Counted from the stretch's first letter, positions 34,131-43,231 are shown. The stretch is DNA of 64,000 nucleotides from Shinella sp. WSJ-2 (GCF_003432075.1 NZ_QWBU01000001.1:434001-498000); one strand, 5' to 3'. A program made the numbers and translations. Notes: a model not told the origin generated them from the letters alone.

Positions 34131-34891
34131 GCACCTCCCTTTCCGCGATCCTCACCCCGGAGAGCCTGCAATCGGGCGTGCCCGGTCCGCTCTACCTGAA
34201 ACTACGCCAAACGCTGGAGGAAGCCATTACCTCCGGCAAGCTGAACTATGGCGATGCCCTGCCGGCCGAGCGCGATCTCGCCGACCATGCCCAGGTCAGC
34301 CGCGTCACCGTGCGCAAGGCCGTCGACGATCTCGTCAAAGACGGTCTTTTGATCCGCCGCCATGGCTCGGGCACCTTCGTTGCCAAGCCCGTCTCCAAGG
34401 TGCAGCAGTCACTGTCCCGCCTCACCTCCTTTACCGAGGACATGGCGCGGCGGGGTCTTACGACCCGCGCGGAATGGCTCGACCGCGGCCTGTTCCACCC
34501 CTCGCCGGACGAGATGATGATGCTCGGCCTGCCGGCCGATGCGCTCGTCGCCCGGCTCGGGCGCCTGCGTGTGGCCGACGACATGCCGCTCGCCATCGAG
34601 CGCGCCTGCATTTCCGCCGAATTCCTGCCGGACCCCATGCAGGTCCAAGGATCGCTGTATGCGGCGCTGGAAAAACACGGCTGCCGCCCGGTGCGCGCCG
34701 TGCAGCGCATCTCCGCCTACAACATGAAGGATCCGGATGCCTCTGTGCTCGGCGTGCCGCCGGGCTCGGCCGGGCTTTCCATCGAACGTGTCTCCTATCT
34801 TCGTACCGGCCGGGTGGTCGAATTCACCCGCTCGATTTATCGCGGCGACGCCTATGACTTCGTCGCCGAACTAACCTTGTCCGAGACGTGA
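34127..34891 (+). CDS. GntR family regulator (HutC subfamily)
   Basis: 254 aa; the start at 34127 overlaps the kinase stop by ATGA. The winged helix covers about residues 18-85 (GPLYLKLRQTLEEAITSGKL, then RVTVRKAVDDLVKDGLL and GSGTFVA). The rest is a UTRA effector domain of the HutC type, where NagR/DasR proteins bind GlcN-6-P or GlcNAc-6-P. The GGTAT sites in the divergent promoter (33072-33222) are its likely targets. Confidence 0.9.
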   Translation: MSTSLSAILTPESLQSGVPGPLYLKLRQTLEEAITSGKLNYGDALPAERDLADHAQVSRVTVRKAVDDLVKDGLLIRRHGSGTFVAKPVSKVQQSLSRLTSFTEDMARRGLTTRAEWLDRGLFHPSPDEMMMLGLPADALVARLGRLRVADDMPLAIERACISAEFLPDPMQVQGSLYAALEKHGCRPVRAVQRISAYNMKDPDASVLGVPPGSAGLSIERVSYLRTGRVVEFTRSIYRGDAYDFVAELTLSET

Positions 34892-34911
34892 CCAACCGCA
34901 AAGGGAATTCC

Positions 34912-35934
34912 ATGCAGACCAACATGCGCCGAGAGATCAACGAAATTCCCGAGGCCGCAGCCCGCGTCCTGGCGAATTCGGCGACCTCGATCGCCGCCGC
35001 CGGCAAGGCCCTGCGCGAACGCGACCCGCAATTCTTCGTTACGGTCGCACGCGGCTCGTCCGACCATGCCGCCCTGTTCCTGAAATACGCCATCGAACTG
35101 ACCGCCGGCCGGCCCGTAGCCTCGCTCGGCCCGTCGCTCGCCTCGATCTACGGCGCCAAGCTGAAGCTCGGTGGCGGTGCCGCCATCGCGATCTCGCAGT
35201 CCGGCAAGAGCCCCGACATCGTCGCCATGGCCGAAGGCGCCACGAAGGGCGGCGCCATCTCGATTGCGCTGACCAACACGCTGCCCTCGCCGCTGGCAGA
35301 CGCCTGCTCCCACTCGCTCGACCTTTCGGCTGGCCCCGAACTCAGCGTCGCGGCGACGAAATCCTATGTGAACTCCATCGTCGCCGGCCTTGCCGTTCTG
35401 GCCGAATGGACCGGCGACGCCGATCTCGACCGCGCCGTGAAGGGCCTGCCCGAACAGTTCGCCAAGGCCGTCGCGCTCGACTGGTCCGACCTTGCCGGCG
35501 ACCTCAAGGACGCGCAGTCGCTCTACGTGCTCGGCCGCGGCCCCGGCCTTGCCATTGCAAGCGAAGCCGCGCTGAAATTCAAGGAGACCTCCGGCATGCA
35601 TGCCGAGGCCTATTCCTCGGCCGAAGTGCTGCATGGCCCGGTCGCCCTCGTCGGCCCGTCCTTCCCGGTCATCGCGCTCGCCGCCCGCGATGCGGCGGAA
35701 GCCTCCGTCACCGGCATGGCCGACAGCCTGGCCGACCGCGGCGCCTATGCCTGCGTCACCGCTTCCGGTGCCAAGAGCGCACGCAAACTTCCCTTCATCG
35801 CGACCGGCCATCCAATCACCGATGCGCTGGCGCTTATCGTACCGTTCTATGGCTTCGTCGAAGCCTGGTCGCGTGGCAAGGGTCTCGATCCTGACAAGCC
35901 GGTCAACCTCAAGAAAGTGACGGAAACCCGATGA
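34912..35934 (+). CDS. SIS-domain glucosamine-6-phosphate deaminase (NagB-II/GlmS-like)
   Basis: 340 aa from the ATG at 34912 with an AAAGGGAA ribosome-binding site; a GTG at 34888 is possible but less likely. Two SIS domains: FFVTVARGSSDHAALFLKYA with AIAISQSGKSPDI in the first and LYVLGRGPGLAIASEAALKF in the second, where KETSGMHAEAYSSAEVLHGP marks the GlmS isomerase-like group. Lacking a glutaminase domain, it should deaminate rather than synthesise GlcN-6-P, giving fructose-6-phosphate. The stop overlaps nagA by ATGA. Confidence 0.88.
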   Translation: MQTNMRREINEIPEAAARVLANSATSIAAAGKALRERDPQFFVTVARGSSDHAALFLKYAIELTAGRPVASLGPSLASIYGAKLKLGGGAAIAISQSGKSPDIVAMAEGATKGGAISIALTNTLPSPLADACSHSLDLSAGPELSVAATKSYVNSIVAGLAVLAEWTGDADLDRAVKGLPEQFAKAVALDWSDLAGDLKDAQSLYVLGRGPGLAIASEAALKFKETSGMHAEAYSSAEVLHGPVALVGPSFPVIALAARDAAEASVTGMADSLADRGAYACVTASGAKSARKLPFIATGHPITDALALIVPFYGFVEAWSRGKGLDPDKPVNLKKVTETR

Positions 35935-37091
35935 CAGCGCTCACCGCCATTACCGGCGCCCGCATTTTCGACGGCGATCTATGGCACGACCACAGCGCGC
36001 TCCTCATCGAGGACGGCAAGGTCGCTGCCGTCGCGGCCCGCCGCGACGTGCCGACGGACGCCCGCACGGTGCCGATGGACGGGCTATCGCTCGTCCCCGG
36101 CTTCATCGACCTGCAGGTGAATGGCGGTGGCGGGGTGCTGCTCAACGAGCGGCCCGATCTCGAAGGCATCCGCACCATCTGCGCCGCGCATGCCCGCTTT
36201 GGCACGACGGGTCTGCTGCCAACGCTGATCACCGACAACGTCGAAGTGACGACAAAGACCATTGCAGCCGGCCTTGCCGCCGAAGCGGCCGAGGTCCCGG
36301 GCTTTCTCGGCCTGCATCTCGAAGGCCCGCATCTTTCCGTCGCCCGCAAGGGTGCACATGACCCCGCGCTCATCCGCCCGCTGGAACAGGCCGATCTTGA
36401 CCGCACCATCGCCGCCCGCAAGGGATTGACGGCGCTGCTGATGACACTTGCGCCGGAGAACGCCACGAACGCACAGATCGCGGCGCTGCATGCGGCTGGT
36501 GTCACCGTCAGCCTCGGCCATTCCGATTGCGGTTACGTCACGGCGACGGGCGCCGTCGAGGCCGGCGCGCGTATGATGACCCATCTCTTCAACGCCATGA
36601 GCCCGCTCGGCCATCGCGAACCCGGCATGGTGGGGGCGGCTCTCGATCTCGGCCATCTCAATACCGGCCTGATCGCCGACGGCTTCCATGTCGATCCGGC
36701 CTCTATCCGCGTGGCGTTGCGCGCCAAACGAGGCCCCGGCCGCATCTTCCTCGTCACCGATGCCATGTCGACCATCGGCACTGATATGACGCGCTTCTTC
36801 CTCAATGGCCGCGAGATTTTCCGCGAGGGCGGCCGCCTGACGCTCGCCGACGGCACGCTTGCCGGCGCCGATATCGATATGGCCTCCTGCATCCGCTATA
36901 TGCGCGATCATGTCGGCATCGATCTGGAAGAGGCTCTGCGCATGGCCGCGCTCTATCCCGCTGAAGCGATCGGCCTGACCGGCCGCAAGGGTCGCCTGAC
37001 CCATGGCCACGATGCGGATTTCGCCGTCATCGACAACAACGTCGACGTCGTGTCCACCTGGATCGCCGGAACGCCGGTCTTCGCCGCCTGA
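35931..37091 (+). CDS. nagA: N-acetylglucosamine-6-phosphate deacetylase
   Basis: 386 aa amidohydrolase. The metal-site and substrate motifs are visible: DLQVNGGGGV after strand 1, the catalytic-metal Glu in LHLEGPHLS, His residues in VSLGHSDCG and THLFNAMSPLGHREPG, and the catalytic Asp in FLVTDAMSTIG. It removes acetate from GlcNAc-6-P to supply the deaminase encoded directly upstream. The first metal His-x-His is absent, replaced by Gln-x-Asn, as in E. coli NagA. Confidence 0.93.
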   Translation: MTALTAITGARIFDGDLWHDHSALLIEDGKVAAVAARRDVPTDARTVPMDGLSLVPGFIDLQVNGGGGVLLNERPDLEGIRTICAAHARFGTTGLLPTLITDNVEVTTKTIAAGLAAEAAEVPGFLGLHLEGPHLSVARKGAHDPALIRPLEQADLDRTIAARKGLTALLMTLAPENATNAQIAALHAAGVTVSLGHSDCGYVTATGAVEAGARMMTHLFNAMSPLGHREPGMVGAALDLGHLNTGLIADGFHVDPASIRVALRAKRGPGRIFLVTDAMSTIGTDMTRFFLNGREIFREGGRLTLADGTLAGADIDMASCIRYMRDHVGIDLEEALRMAALYPAEAIGLTGRKGRLTHGHDADFAVIDNNVDVVSTWIAGTPVFAA

Positions 37092-37099
37092 CGGGTAAA

Positions 37100-37127
37100 C
37101 CGCCACGGTCCTTGCGGGCCGTGGCGG
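37100..37127 (+). terminator. Hairpin between nagA and the dipeptidase gene
   Basis: CCGCCACGG and CCGTGGCGG form a perfect 9-bp stem with a 10-nt loop, without a T run. It may act as a partial terminator or processing site, so the dipeptidase and cutC genes could be expressed less than nagA. Confidence 0.55.
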
Positions 37128-37166
37128 AATCGGCTCTACCCGTCGCAAGCAAGCATGGAGCGGCAT

Positions 37167-38222
37167 ATGCAATTGATTTTCGACGGCCACAACGACGTTC
37201 TCCTGCGCCTGTGGGAGCATGCCAAGAAAGGCGCGGATCCGATCGCCGAATTCGTCGACGGCACCGACAAAGGCCATATCGACGCCCCTCGCGCCAAGAA
37301 GGGCGGCCTTGGCGGCGGGTTCTGCGCCATGTTCATCCCGCCCAACGAAGACTATCCGCCGCGCGAGGTCGACGAGAACGGCCATTACAACATCCGCATG
37401 GTCGGCCCGCTGGAACAGCCAGCTGCGCTTCACACAGCGCTGGAAATGGCGGCCATCGCCTTCCGGCTGGAACGCGCGGGCGCACTGTCGATCTGCCGCT
37501 CCACCACCGATATCCGCACCGCCTTCGAGACCGGTCGTTTCGCCGCGATCTTACATATCGAAGGCTGCGAGCCCATCGCTGAAGATCTCTCGACGCTCGA
37601 AACGCTCTATGCCGCCGGCCTGCGCTCACTCGGCCCGGTCTGGAGCCGTCACAACGCCTTCGGCCACGGCGTGCCCTTTGCCTACCCCTGCTCGCCCGAC
37701 ACCGCGCCCGGCCTTACGGAAGCCGGCGTCGAGCTGGTCAAGGCCTGCGACAGCCTCGGCGTCATGGTCGATCTTGCCCATATCACCGAACAGGGCTTCT
37801 GGGATGTCGCGCGCGTCAGCACGGCGCCGCTCGTCGCCACCCATTCCAACGCCCATGCGCTGACGCCGATCTCGCGCAACCTGACCGACCGCCAGCTCGA
37901 CGCGATCCGCGAACGCAAGGGCATTGCCGGCCTCAACTATGCCACGACGATGCTGCGCTGCGACGGCATGGAGAATGCCGACACGCCGCTCTCCGACATG
38001 GTGCGCCATATCGATTACATGGTGGAGCGCATGGGCATCGATTGCGTGGCGCTCGGATCGGATTTCGACGGCGCGACTATCCCCGCCGCTATCGGCGATG
38101 CCGCCGGCAACCAGGCGCTGGTCGAGGAACTGCGTTCGGCCGGCTACGGCGAAGACGACCTTGCGAAACTCTGCCGCGAAAACTGGCTGCGGCTCCTGAA
38201 AACCGTCTGGCACGAAGCCTGA
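37167..38222 (+). CDS. Membrane dipeptidase family protein (peptidase M19)
   Basis: 351 aa from the ATG at 37167, preceded by GGAG 6 nt upstream. Renal-dipeptidase features: metal ligands in FDGHNDVLLR, the bridging Glu in LHIEGCEP, His in VDLAHITEQG and THSNAHALTP. No signal peptide is seen, so it acts in the cytoplasm. The family hydrolyses dipeptides including those with a D-residue at the C-terminal side, which would suit stem-peptide fragments from peptidoglycan; its place with murQ and nagA supports that. Confidence 0.88.
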   Translation: MQLIFDGHNDVLLRLWEHAKKGADPIAEFVDGTDKGHIDAPRAKKGGLGGGFCAMFIPPNEDYPPREVDENGHYNIRMVGPLEQPAALHTALEMAAIAFRLERAGALSICRSTTDIRTAFETGRFAAILHIEGCEPIAEDLSTLETLYAAGLRSLGPVWSRHNAFGHGVPFAYPCSPDTAPGLTEAGVELVKACDSLGVMVDLAHITEQGFWDVARVSTAPLVATHSNAHALTPISRNLTDRQLDAIRERKGIAGLNYATTMLRCDGMENADTPLSDMVRHIDYMVERMGIDCVALGSDFDGATIPAAIGDAAGNQALVEELRSAGYGEDDLAKLCRENWLRLLKTVWHEA

Positions 38223-38241
38223 CCAACCTGCGGATCATCCC

Positions 38242-38988
38242 ATGACCAAGCCCCTGATCGAACTCTGCGTCGAAGGCATCGACGGTTTCCTCGCGGCCCA
38301 GGAGGCCGGCGCCGACCGTGTGGAGCTCTGTGCAAGCCTGGTCGAGGGCGGCCTGACGCCGAGCCTTGCGACGATCCGCGCCGCGGTGAAGGCGGCCAAT
38401 ATCCCCGTCCACGTCATCATCCGCCCGCGCGGCGGCGATTTCCTCTATTCTCAGACGGAATTCGAAACGATGGTCGAGGACATCAAGGCGCTGCGCAGCG
38501 AGGGTGTTGCCGGCGTCGTCATCGGCTGCCTGACGCCGGATGGCCGCATCGACGAGGCGCGCACGACGGCGCTGGTCGAGGCCGCCCGCCCGATGTCCGT
38601 CACCTGCCACCGCGCCTTCGACATGACGGAAAGCGCCCATGAGGCGCTGGAAGCGCTGATCCGCTGCGGCGTGAACCGCGTGCTGACCTCAGGCCAGCGC
38701 GACACCGCCGTCGAAGGCATCGCCATCCTCAAGGCCGCCGTCGAGCAGGCCGCCGGCCGCATCGTCATCATGGGCTGCGGGGCGCTCGATGCGGACAATA
38801 TCCGCACGGTGCGCGACGCGACCGGCCTCGCGGAAATGCATTTCGCCGCGCTGACGACCGTGCCGAGCGGCATGGCCTTCCGCAACCCGCATGTCGGCAT
38901 GGGCGGCACGGAAAAGGACCGCGAATACGAACTGACGCTGACCGACAGGGACGCCGTGCGCGCCACGATCGCGGCGGCAAAATCGTAA
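38242..38988 (+). CDS. cutC: CutC family protein
   Basis: 248 aa TIM-barrel of the CutC family. Recognisable parts: IELCVEGIDGFLAAQEAGAD at the start, GGLTPSLATI, VHVIIRPRGGDFLYS and VTCHRAFDM. CutC was named for copper homeostasis, but that role is disputed and many homologues lie in amino-sugar operons, as here. It follows the dipeptidase gene by 19 nt and is probably the last gene of the operon. Confidence 0.9.
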   Translation: MTKPLIELCVEGIDGFLAAQEAGADRVELCASLVEGGLTPSLATIRAAVKAANIPVHVIIRPRGGDFLYSQTEFETMVEDIKALRSEGVAGVVIGCLTPDGRIDEARTTALVEAARPMSVTCHRAFDMTESAHEALEALIRCGVNRVLTSGQRDTAVEGIAILKAAVEQAAGRIVIMGCGALDADNIRTVRDATGLAEMHFAALTTVPSGMAFRNPHVGMGGTEKDREYELTLTDRDAVRATIAAAKS

Positions 38989-39050
38989 GTTCAGGTCTTG
39001 CAAGCGGCAGGCCGGCGTCCTTACGTGTAAGGCGAAACAGGAGACCTGCC

Positions 39051-39557
39051 ATGTCGCTCACGACTTTCCTCCCCTCGCCGCTCCGCACGGCCATCGCTGC
39101 CGGCGTACTGACGCTTGCAGCCCTGCCCGCAGCCGCCGAAACTGTCGGCAAGGTCGGCGTCGACTGGATCGGCAACGATATCTATATCGACGCGGTCACC
39201 GACCCCGAAGTGACGGGCGTCACCTGCCACGTCACGTACTTCGACCGCTCCGTCATCGATCGCCTCAAGAAGGGCAACTGGTTCGAGGACCCGTCGAACA
39301 ACGCGATCTCCTGCCAGCAGACCGGCCCGATCAGCATCGGCGACATCGATCTTGGCAAGGTCGGCGAAGAGGTCTTCAAATCAGGCCTGTCGCTGATCTG
39401 GAAGTCGCTGATCGTCACGCGCATCTACGACAAGAAAAACGACACGCTGATCTATCTTGCCCATTCGCGCGAACTGACCGAGGGATCGGCCAAGATGTCG
39501 ATCTCCACCGTGCCGCTCTACGGCCAAACCGTGACCTGGACGAACGGCAAGCCGTAA
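39051..39557 (+). CDS. creA: CreA family exported protein
   Basis: 168 aa. Signal peptide residues 5-29, ending in AAAE. The conserved core (DIYIDAVTDPEVTGVTCHVT, then NAISCQQTGPI and FKSGLSLIWKSLIVTRIYD) is that of CreA proteins. They are small periplasmic proteins of unknown role. Just upstream, CCTTACGTGTAAGG (39019-39032) is a short perfect inverted repeat before the ribosome-binding site CAGGAG. Confidence 0.88.
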   Translation: MSLTTFLPSPLRTAIAAGVLTLAALPAAAETVGKVGVDWIGNDIYIDAVTDPEVTGVTCHVTYFDRSVIDRLKKGNWFEDPSNNAISCQQTGPISIGDIDLGKVGEEVFKSGLSLIWKSLIVTRIYDKKNDTLIYLAHSRELTEGSAKMSISTVPLYGQTVTWTNGKP

Positions 39558-39576
39558 CGCTTACAAACGCGCGAAG

Positions 39577-39603
39577 GCACCCGGCCGGAAACCGGCCGGG
39601 TGC
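39577..39603. terminator. Bidirectional terminator between creA and cheW
   Basis: GCACCCGGCCGG-AAA-CCGGCCGGGTGC is a perfect 12-bp stem with a 3-nt loop between two convergent genes. A weak TTC follows on the plus side. Confidence 0.75.
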
Positions 39604-39634
39604 TTCAAAAACCCGAGATCCCTCCCTGCCGCGA

Positions 39635-40099
39635 TCAGGCGGCCTGGGCGAGTTCGTCGGCGATGACGGTGTCGAGGTTGAGGAAGCAGACCATCGACTT
39701 CTCGAGCGCCACGATGCCACGGCAGAAGGCGCGCTGGGCCTCCGGAATGATTTCCGGCGCCGGCTGCAGAGCCTCGCTCTTGATGGTCATCATGTCCGAA
39801 ACCTGCTCGACCAACAGACCGACCAGCTTGCCGGCGATGTCGGTGACGATGATCGCCGAGCGCTCGGACGGTTCTGTCATCTTCATGCCGAGGCGGCAGG
39901 CCATGTCGATGACCGGGATCACGGCACCGCGCAGGTTTATGAGGCCGAGCACGTAAGGCGGTGTGTGCGGCATCGGCGTCACGGGCGCCCAGCCGCGGAT
40001 TTCGCGGATGGCCATGATGTCGATACAGAATTCCTGTTCTCCGAGGTGAAAGGAGACGATTTCGAGATAGGCGCCGGACTGCTTGATGGCATTGGACAT
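39635..40099 (-). CDS. cheW: CheW chemotaxis coupling protein
   Basis: 154 aa. CheW signature: IVSFHLGEQEFCIDIMAIRE, then PPYVLGLINLRGAVIPVIDM, and SDMMTIKSEALQPAPEI. It couples chemoreceptors to the CheA kinase. It starts 2 nt after the stop of the chemoreceptor gene, so the two are cotranscribed; no cheA or other che genes are in the window, so it belongs to a dispersed pathway. Confidence 0.93.
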   Translation of the reverse strand: MSNAIKQSGAYLEIVSFHLGEQEFCIDIMAIREIRGWAPVTPMPHTPPYVLGLINLRGAVIPVIDMACRLGMKMTEPSERSAIIVTDIAGKLVGLLVEQVSDMMTIKSEALQPAPEIIPEAQRAFCRGIVALEKSMVCFLNLDTVIADELAQAA

Positions 40100-40101
40100 G
40101 T

Positions 40102-42108
40102 TCAGAACTCTTCCCAGTTCTCTGCGGCGGCTTGGGCATTGCCCTTGACCACTGCACTGCTGCTGAAAGCCCCGGCAACCTTGGAGACAAGGTTCCTTGC
40201 CGGAGACGGGGCGGGACGGGAGGCGGCCGAAGCCGCCCTCGGGCTACCGGCGGAGGCGCGGACGCCCTCGCGGATCTGGAACTGGCCGACAAGGCGCGTG
40301 AGACTTTCCGCGTCCTGCGCCAGCGTATGGCTTGCCGCATTGGTCTCCTCGACCATCGCGGCGTTCTGCTGCGTCACCTGGTCCATCTGATTGACGGCGA
40401 CGTTGATTTCCTGAAGTCCGGCCGCCTGCTCGCGCGCGGCGGTGACGATGGAGGCCATGTGCTCGTGGATGCGCAGCACGTCCCCGCCGATGCGGCCGAG
40501 CGATTCGCCCGTTGCTTGCACGAGGCGCGAACCGGTCTTCACTTCGTCCGACGAGCGGGTGACGAGGCTCTTGATATCCTTGGCGGCACCGGCGGCGCGC
40601 TGGGCGAGTTCCCGCACTTCCTGCGCCACGACCGCAAAGCCCTTGCCGGCTTCACCCGCGCGTGCCGCCTCGACGCCGGCATTGAGCGCAAGCAGGTTGG
40701 TCTGGAAGGCGATCTCGTCGATGACGTTGATGATCTTGCCGATCTCGCTGGAGGCGCCTTCGATGCGCTGCATCGCCGCCATGGCATCGCTGACGATGCG
40801 TTCGGATTCCACCGCACTCGCCTTGGTCGAATCAACCATGCGGCCGGCTTCCTCGGCGCGCGTGGTGGACGTGCGGACCGTTGTCATGATTTCGTCGAGC
40901 GCAGCCGAGGTCTCTTCGAGCGAGGCGGCCTGCTGCTCGGTCCGGCGGGCAAGGTCGTCCGCGGCTGCGCGCATCTGGCCGCTGTTCGACTGGATCGAGC
41001 CGGTATTGTCCTTCACCTCGGCCATGACGTTGCGCAGACGCTCGACGGTGCCGTTGAAATCGATGCGCAGCTGCTCGAGGTCGGCGCGGAAGGGTTCCAG
41101 GATGGCGACACTGAGGTCGCCTTCGGACAGGCGCGTCAGGCCGCGGCCGAGCGCCTCGACGGCGGCGCGAACCTGCCGTTCGTCCTCGCGGGCGACGGTT
41201 TCGCGACCGAGCCGCTCGGTTTCGATGCGCGAGCGTGTTTCTTCGCTCGCCTGTTCCAGGCCACGTTTTTCGACGGCGGCAAGCCGGAAGGCTTCCGCCG
41301 AACGGGCCATCTCGCCGATCTCGTCGCCACGCGCCGTGGCGGCGACGGTCGTGTCGAGATCGCCGGAGAGAATGCGCTGCATACTGTCACGCACGGCGAA
41401 AATGCCGCGGCGCAGCATGTTGCCGTGATAGACGATCATGCCGAGCAGCGTGCTCATGCCGAGAAGGCCGATGACGATCTGGTAGATCATGGATTGCCCG
41501 GAGGCGACCTGCGCATCGTTGACGCGCGCTTCCAGGAGCGCGGAGCCCCCTTCGGCCAGCGCGCCGAGAGCTGCCGTCATGCGCTCACCGCCGGCATCGA
41601 CGGCGTCGTCGAGCGACGAGAACGCCTCTATGGGCGCACCGGACTCGATCATCGTCTTGAGATCGACGGCGATGGCCTTTTCCATCATCTGCAAATCGCC
41701 GTCGAAGGTCTCGAGCAGAGTCGGCTTTCCGATTTCGGCGGCAAGCGCCCGGGCGGGGGCCGTCCCTTCCTTCAGCGTTCTCAGCGATTTCGCAATGATC
41801 TCCACGCGCTCGGGTTGGATGACCTTCTCTTCGCGGTCGATGATACTGTCCATCGCCACGAGCACGAGATCGACATTGGCAAGCCGCATGGCGCCAACGG
41901 TATCGACCTCTTTTTGAATATTGACGGCCGCCTCGGAGGCGGCATCGATCGTCGCATTGCCGTACCAGCCGGCCGCAAGCATCGTGCCAAAGCCGAGGAA
42001 TGCGGCGGCGCCGAGCGTCGCGAGACGGGAATTGACGGAAAGGGTCCGGCCTTTCACTGCACTTATCTGAGACATGATGCGGTTCGCCCGAGCCAAGGCC
42101 CTCGCCAT
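40102..42108 (-). CDS. Methyl-accepting chemotaxis protein with CheR-docking pentapeptide
   Basis: 668 aa. The ATG at 42108 has AAGGG 5 nt upstream; ATG 42075 is an alternative. Two membrane helices (about residues 30-50 and 200-225) enclose a mainly helical periplasmic domain without a recognised binding family. A HAMP domain follows, then the signalling hairpin with the tip EIAFQTNLLALNAGVEAARA. The protein ends in NWEEF, the tail to which CheR/CheB dock in high-abundance receptors. Ligand unknown. Confidence 0.95.
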   Translation of the reverse strand: MARALARANRIMSQISAVKGRTLSVNSRLATLGAAAFLGFGTMLAAGWYGNATIDAASEAAVNIQKEVDTVGAMRLANVDLVLVAMDSIIDREEKVIQPERVEIIAKSLRTLKEGTAPARALAAEIGKPTLLETFDGDLQMMEKAIAVDLKTMIESGAPIEAFSSLDDAVDAGGERMTAALGALAEGGSALLEARVNDAQVASGQSMIYQIVIGLLGMSTLLGMIVYHGNMLRRGIFAVRDSMQRILSGDLDTTVAATARGDEIGEMARSAEAFRLAAVEKRGLEQASEETRSRIETERLGRETVAREDERQVRAAVEALGRGLTRLSEGDLSVAILEPFRADLEQLRIDFNGTVERLRNVMAEVKDNTGSIQSNSGQMRAAADDLARRTEQQAASLEETSAALDEIMTTVRTSTTRAEEAGRMVDSTKASAVESERIVSDAMAAMQRIEGASSEIGKIINVIDEIAFQTNLLALNAGVEAARAGEAGKGFAVVAQEVRELAQRAAGAAKDIKSLVTRSSDEVKTGSRLVQATGESLGRIGGDVLRIHEHMASIVTAAREQAAGLQEINVAVNQMDQVTQQNAAMVEETNAASHTLAQDAESLTRLVGQFQIREGVRASAGSPRAASAASRPAPSPARNLVSKVAGAFSSSAVVKGNAQAAAENWEEF

Positions 42109-42363
42109 GGCATCCCTTGGATCCTGGGTGAAATACGCTGCTCGCCGTCTCCCCCGGTCGGGCGGACATCATGCCCGGATGAGCCAATTGCGGCCCTTGT
42201 GCGTAATCCGGACCGTGACAAAGGAAGATTAAACAAAACCTAAGGAAGCCGCCCTGAAACTTGCATTTTAGCAAAATTCGATAAATTCCCCCGGCTGGCA
42301 TACTGCACGTTGTGCAAAGACCGCGCGGTTCCAAAACCTGCCGTTTCATGCTATCGTCGCGAT

Positions 42364-42522
42364 ATGAACAAGACCGCCCGCCGCTATACCGTTCTGCCGG
42401 CCGCGCTCATCGCGCTCGGCCTCGGCATCATGGCCGCCACCGCAGCCTTTGCCGGCTGGATGGAACATGGAACGGCGATCTTCCTCAGCCTTGCCGAATC
42501 CGGCATGTCCTGGTGCTTCTGA
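42364..42522 (+). CDS. Small membrane protein, 52 aa
   Basis: A 52-codon gene from the ATG at 42364. One hydrophobic helix (VLPAALIALGLGIMAATAAF) is followed by GWMEHGTAIFLSLAESGMSW and a terminal Cys-Phe. The regular pattern and GC-rich third positions suggest a real short protein, conserved-looking in rhizobia, with a single anchor or uncleaved signal. Function unknown. It precedes the SCO gene by 109 nt. Confidence 0.6.
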   Translation: MNKTARRYTVLPAALIALGLGIMAATAAFAGWMEHGTAIFLSLAESGMSWCF

Positions 42523-42631
42523 TCACATTTGCGCGAGACCGCCCGTCATAGGCCCTTGCGGCATTCGGCGCGTTTGCGCGTGATCCTGCGAGCGACTATG
42601 ACACCGGCAGACATTCATCCGAAGGACTGCC

Positions 42632-43231
42632 ATGAAGACCCTGCGCCTCGTACTCTGGATCGCCGTTGCCCTCGTCGCCGCGCTGCTCGGCTGGCTGACG
42701 CTGGAGGCGATGCGCACGAAGGACGAGGTCGCCGGCGGCCCGTTTGGCGTGCCCTTCACGCTCGTCGCGCAGGATGGCAAGCCGATCACCGAAAAGGCCT
42801 TTACCGGCAAGCCGACGGTCCTGTTCTTCGGTTTCACCCATTGCCCGGAAGTTTGCCCGACGACGCTGTTCGAAATGAACGGCTGGCTCACCAAGGTCGA
42901 TCCTGATGGCAGCAAGCTGCAGGCCTATTTCGTCACCGTCGACCCGGAGCGCGACACGCCCGAGCTGATCGGCCAGTACGTGAGCAATGTCTCCAAGCGC
43001 ATCACCGGCATTTCCGGCCCGGCCGACAAGGTGCTGGAGATGGTCAAGGGTTTTCGCGTCTATTACCGCAAGGTGCCGCTCGACGAGAAAAAGCCCGACG
43101 GCGACTACACGATGGATCACACCGCATCCGTCTTCCTGCTTGATTCCACCGGCCGCTTCGTCGGAACGATCGCCTATGGCGAGAACCCTGATACCGCCGA
43201 GCAGAAGCTCGCCAACCTGATCAAGCGATAA
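42632..43231 (+). CDS. SCO1/SenC family copper-binding protein
   Basis: 199 aa with one N-terminal membrane anchor (residues 5-25). The thioredoxin-like domain carries the CuA-assembly motif FTHCPEVCPTT (two Cys) and the distal His in DHTASVFLLD. SCO proteins deliver copper to cytochrome c oxidase subunit II. It is not next to cox genes here, which is common. Confidence 0.93.
   Translation: MKTLRLVLWIAVALVAALLGWLTLEAMRTKDEVAGGPFGVPFTLVAQDGKPITEKAFTGKPTVLFFGFTHCPEVCPTTLFEMNGWLTKVDPDGSKLQAYFVTVDPERDTPELIGQYVSNVSKRITGISGPADKVLEMVKGFRVYYRKVPLDEKKPDGDYTMDHTASVFLLDSTGRFVGTIAYGENPDTAEQKLANLIKR

Noticed and set aside
40132-42243. 703-codon plus-strand frame opposite the chemoreceptor gene
   Set aside because: Shadow frame; the minus strand has a complete receptor with all signalling motifs.
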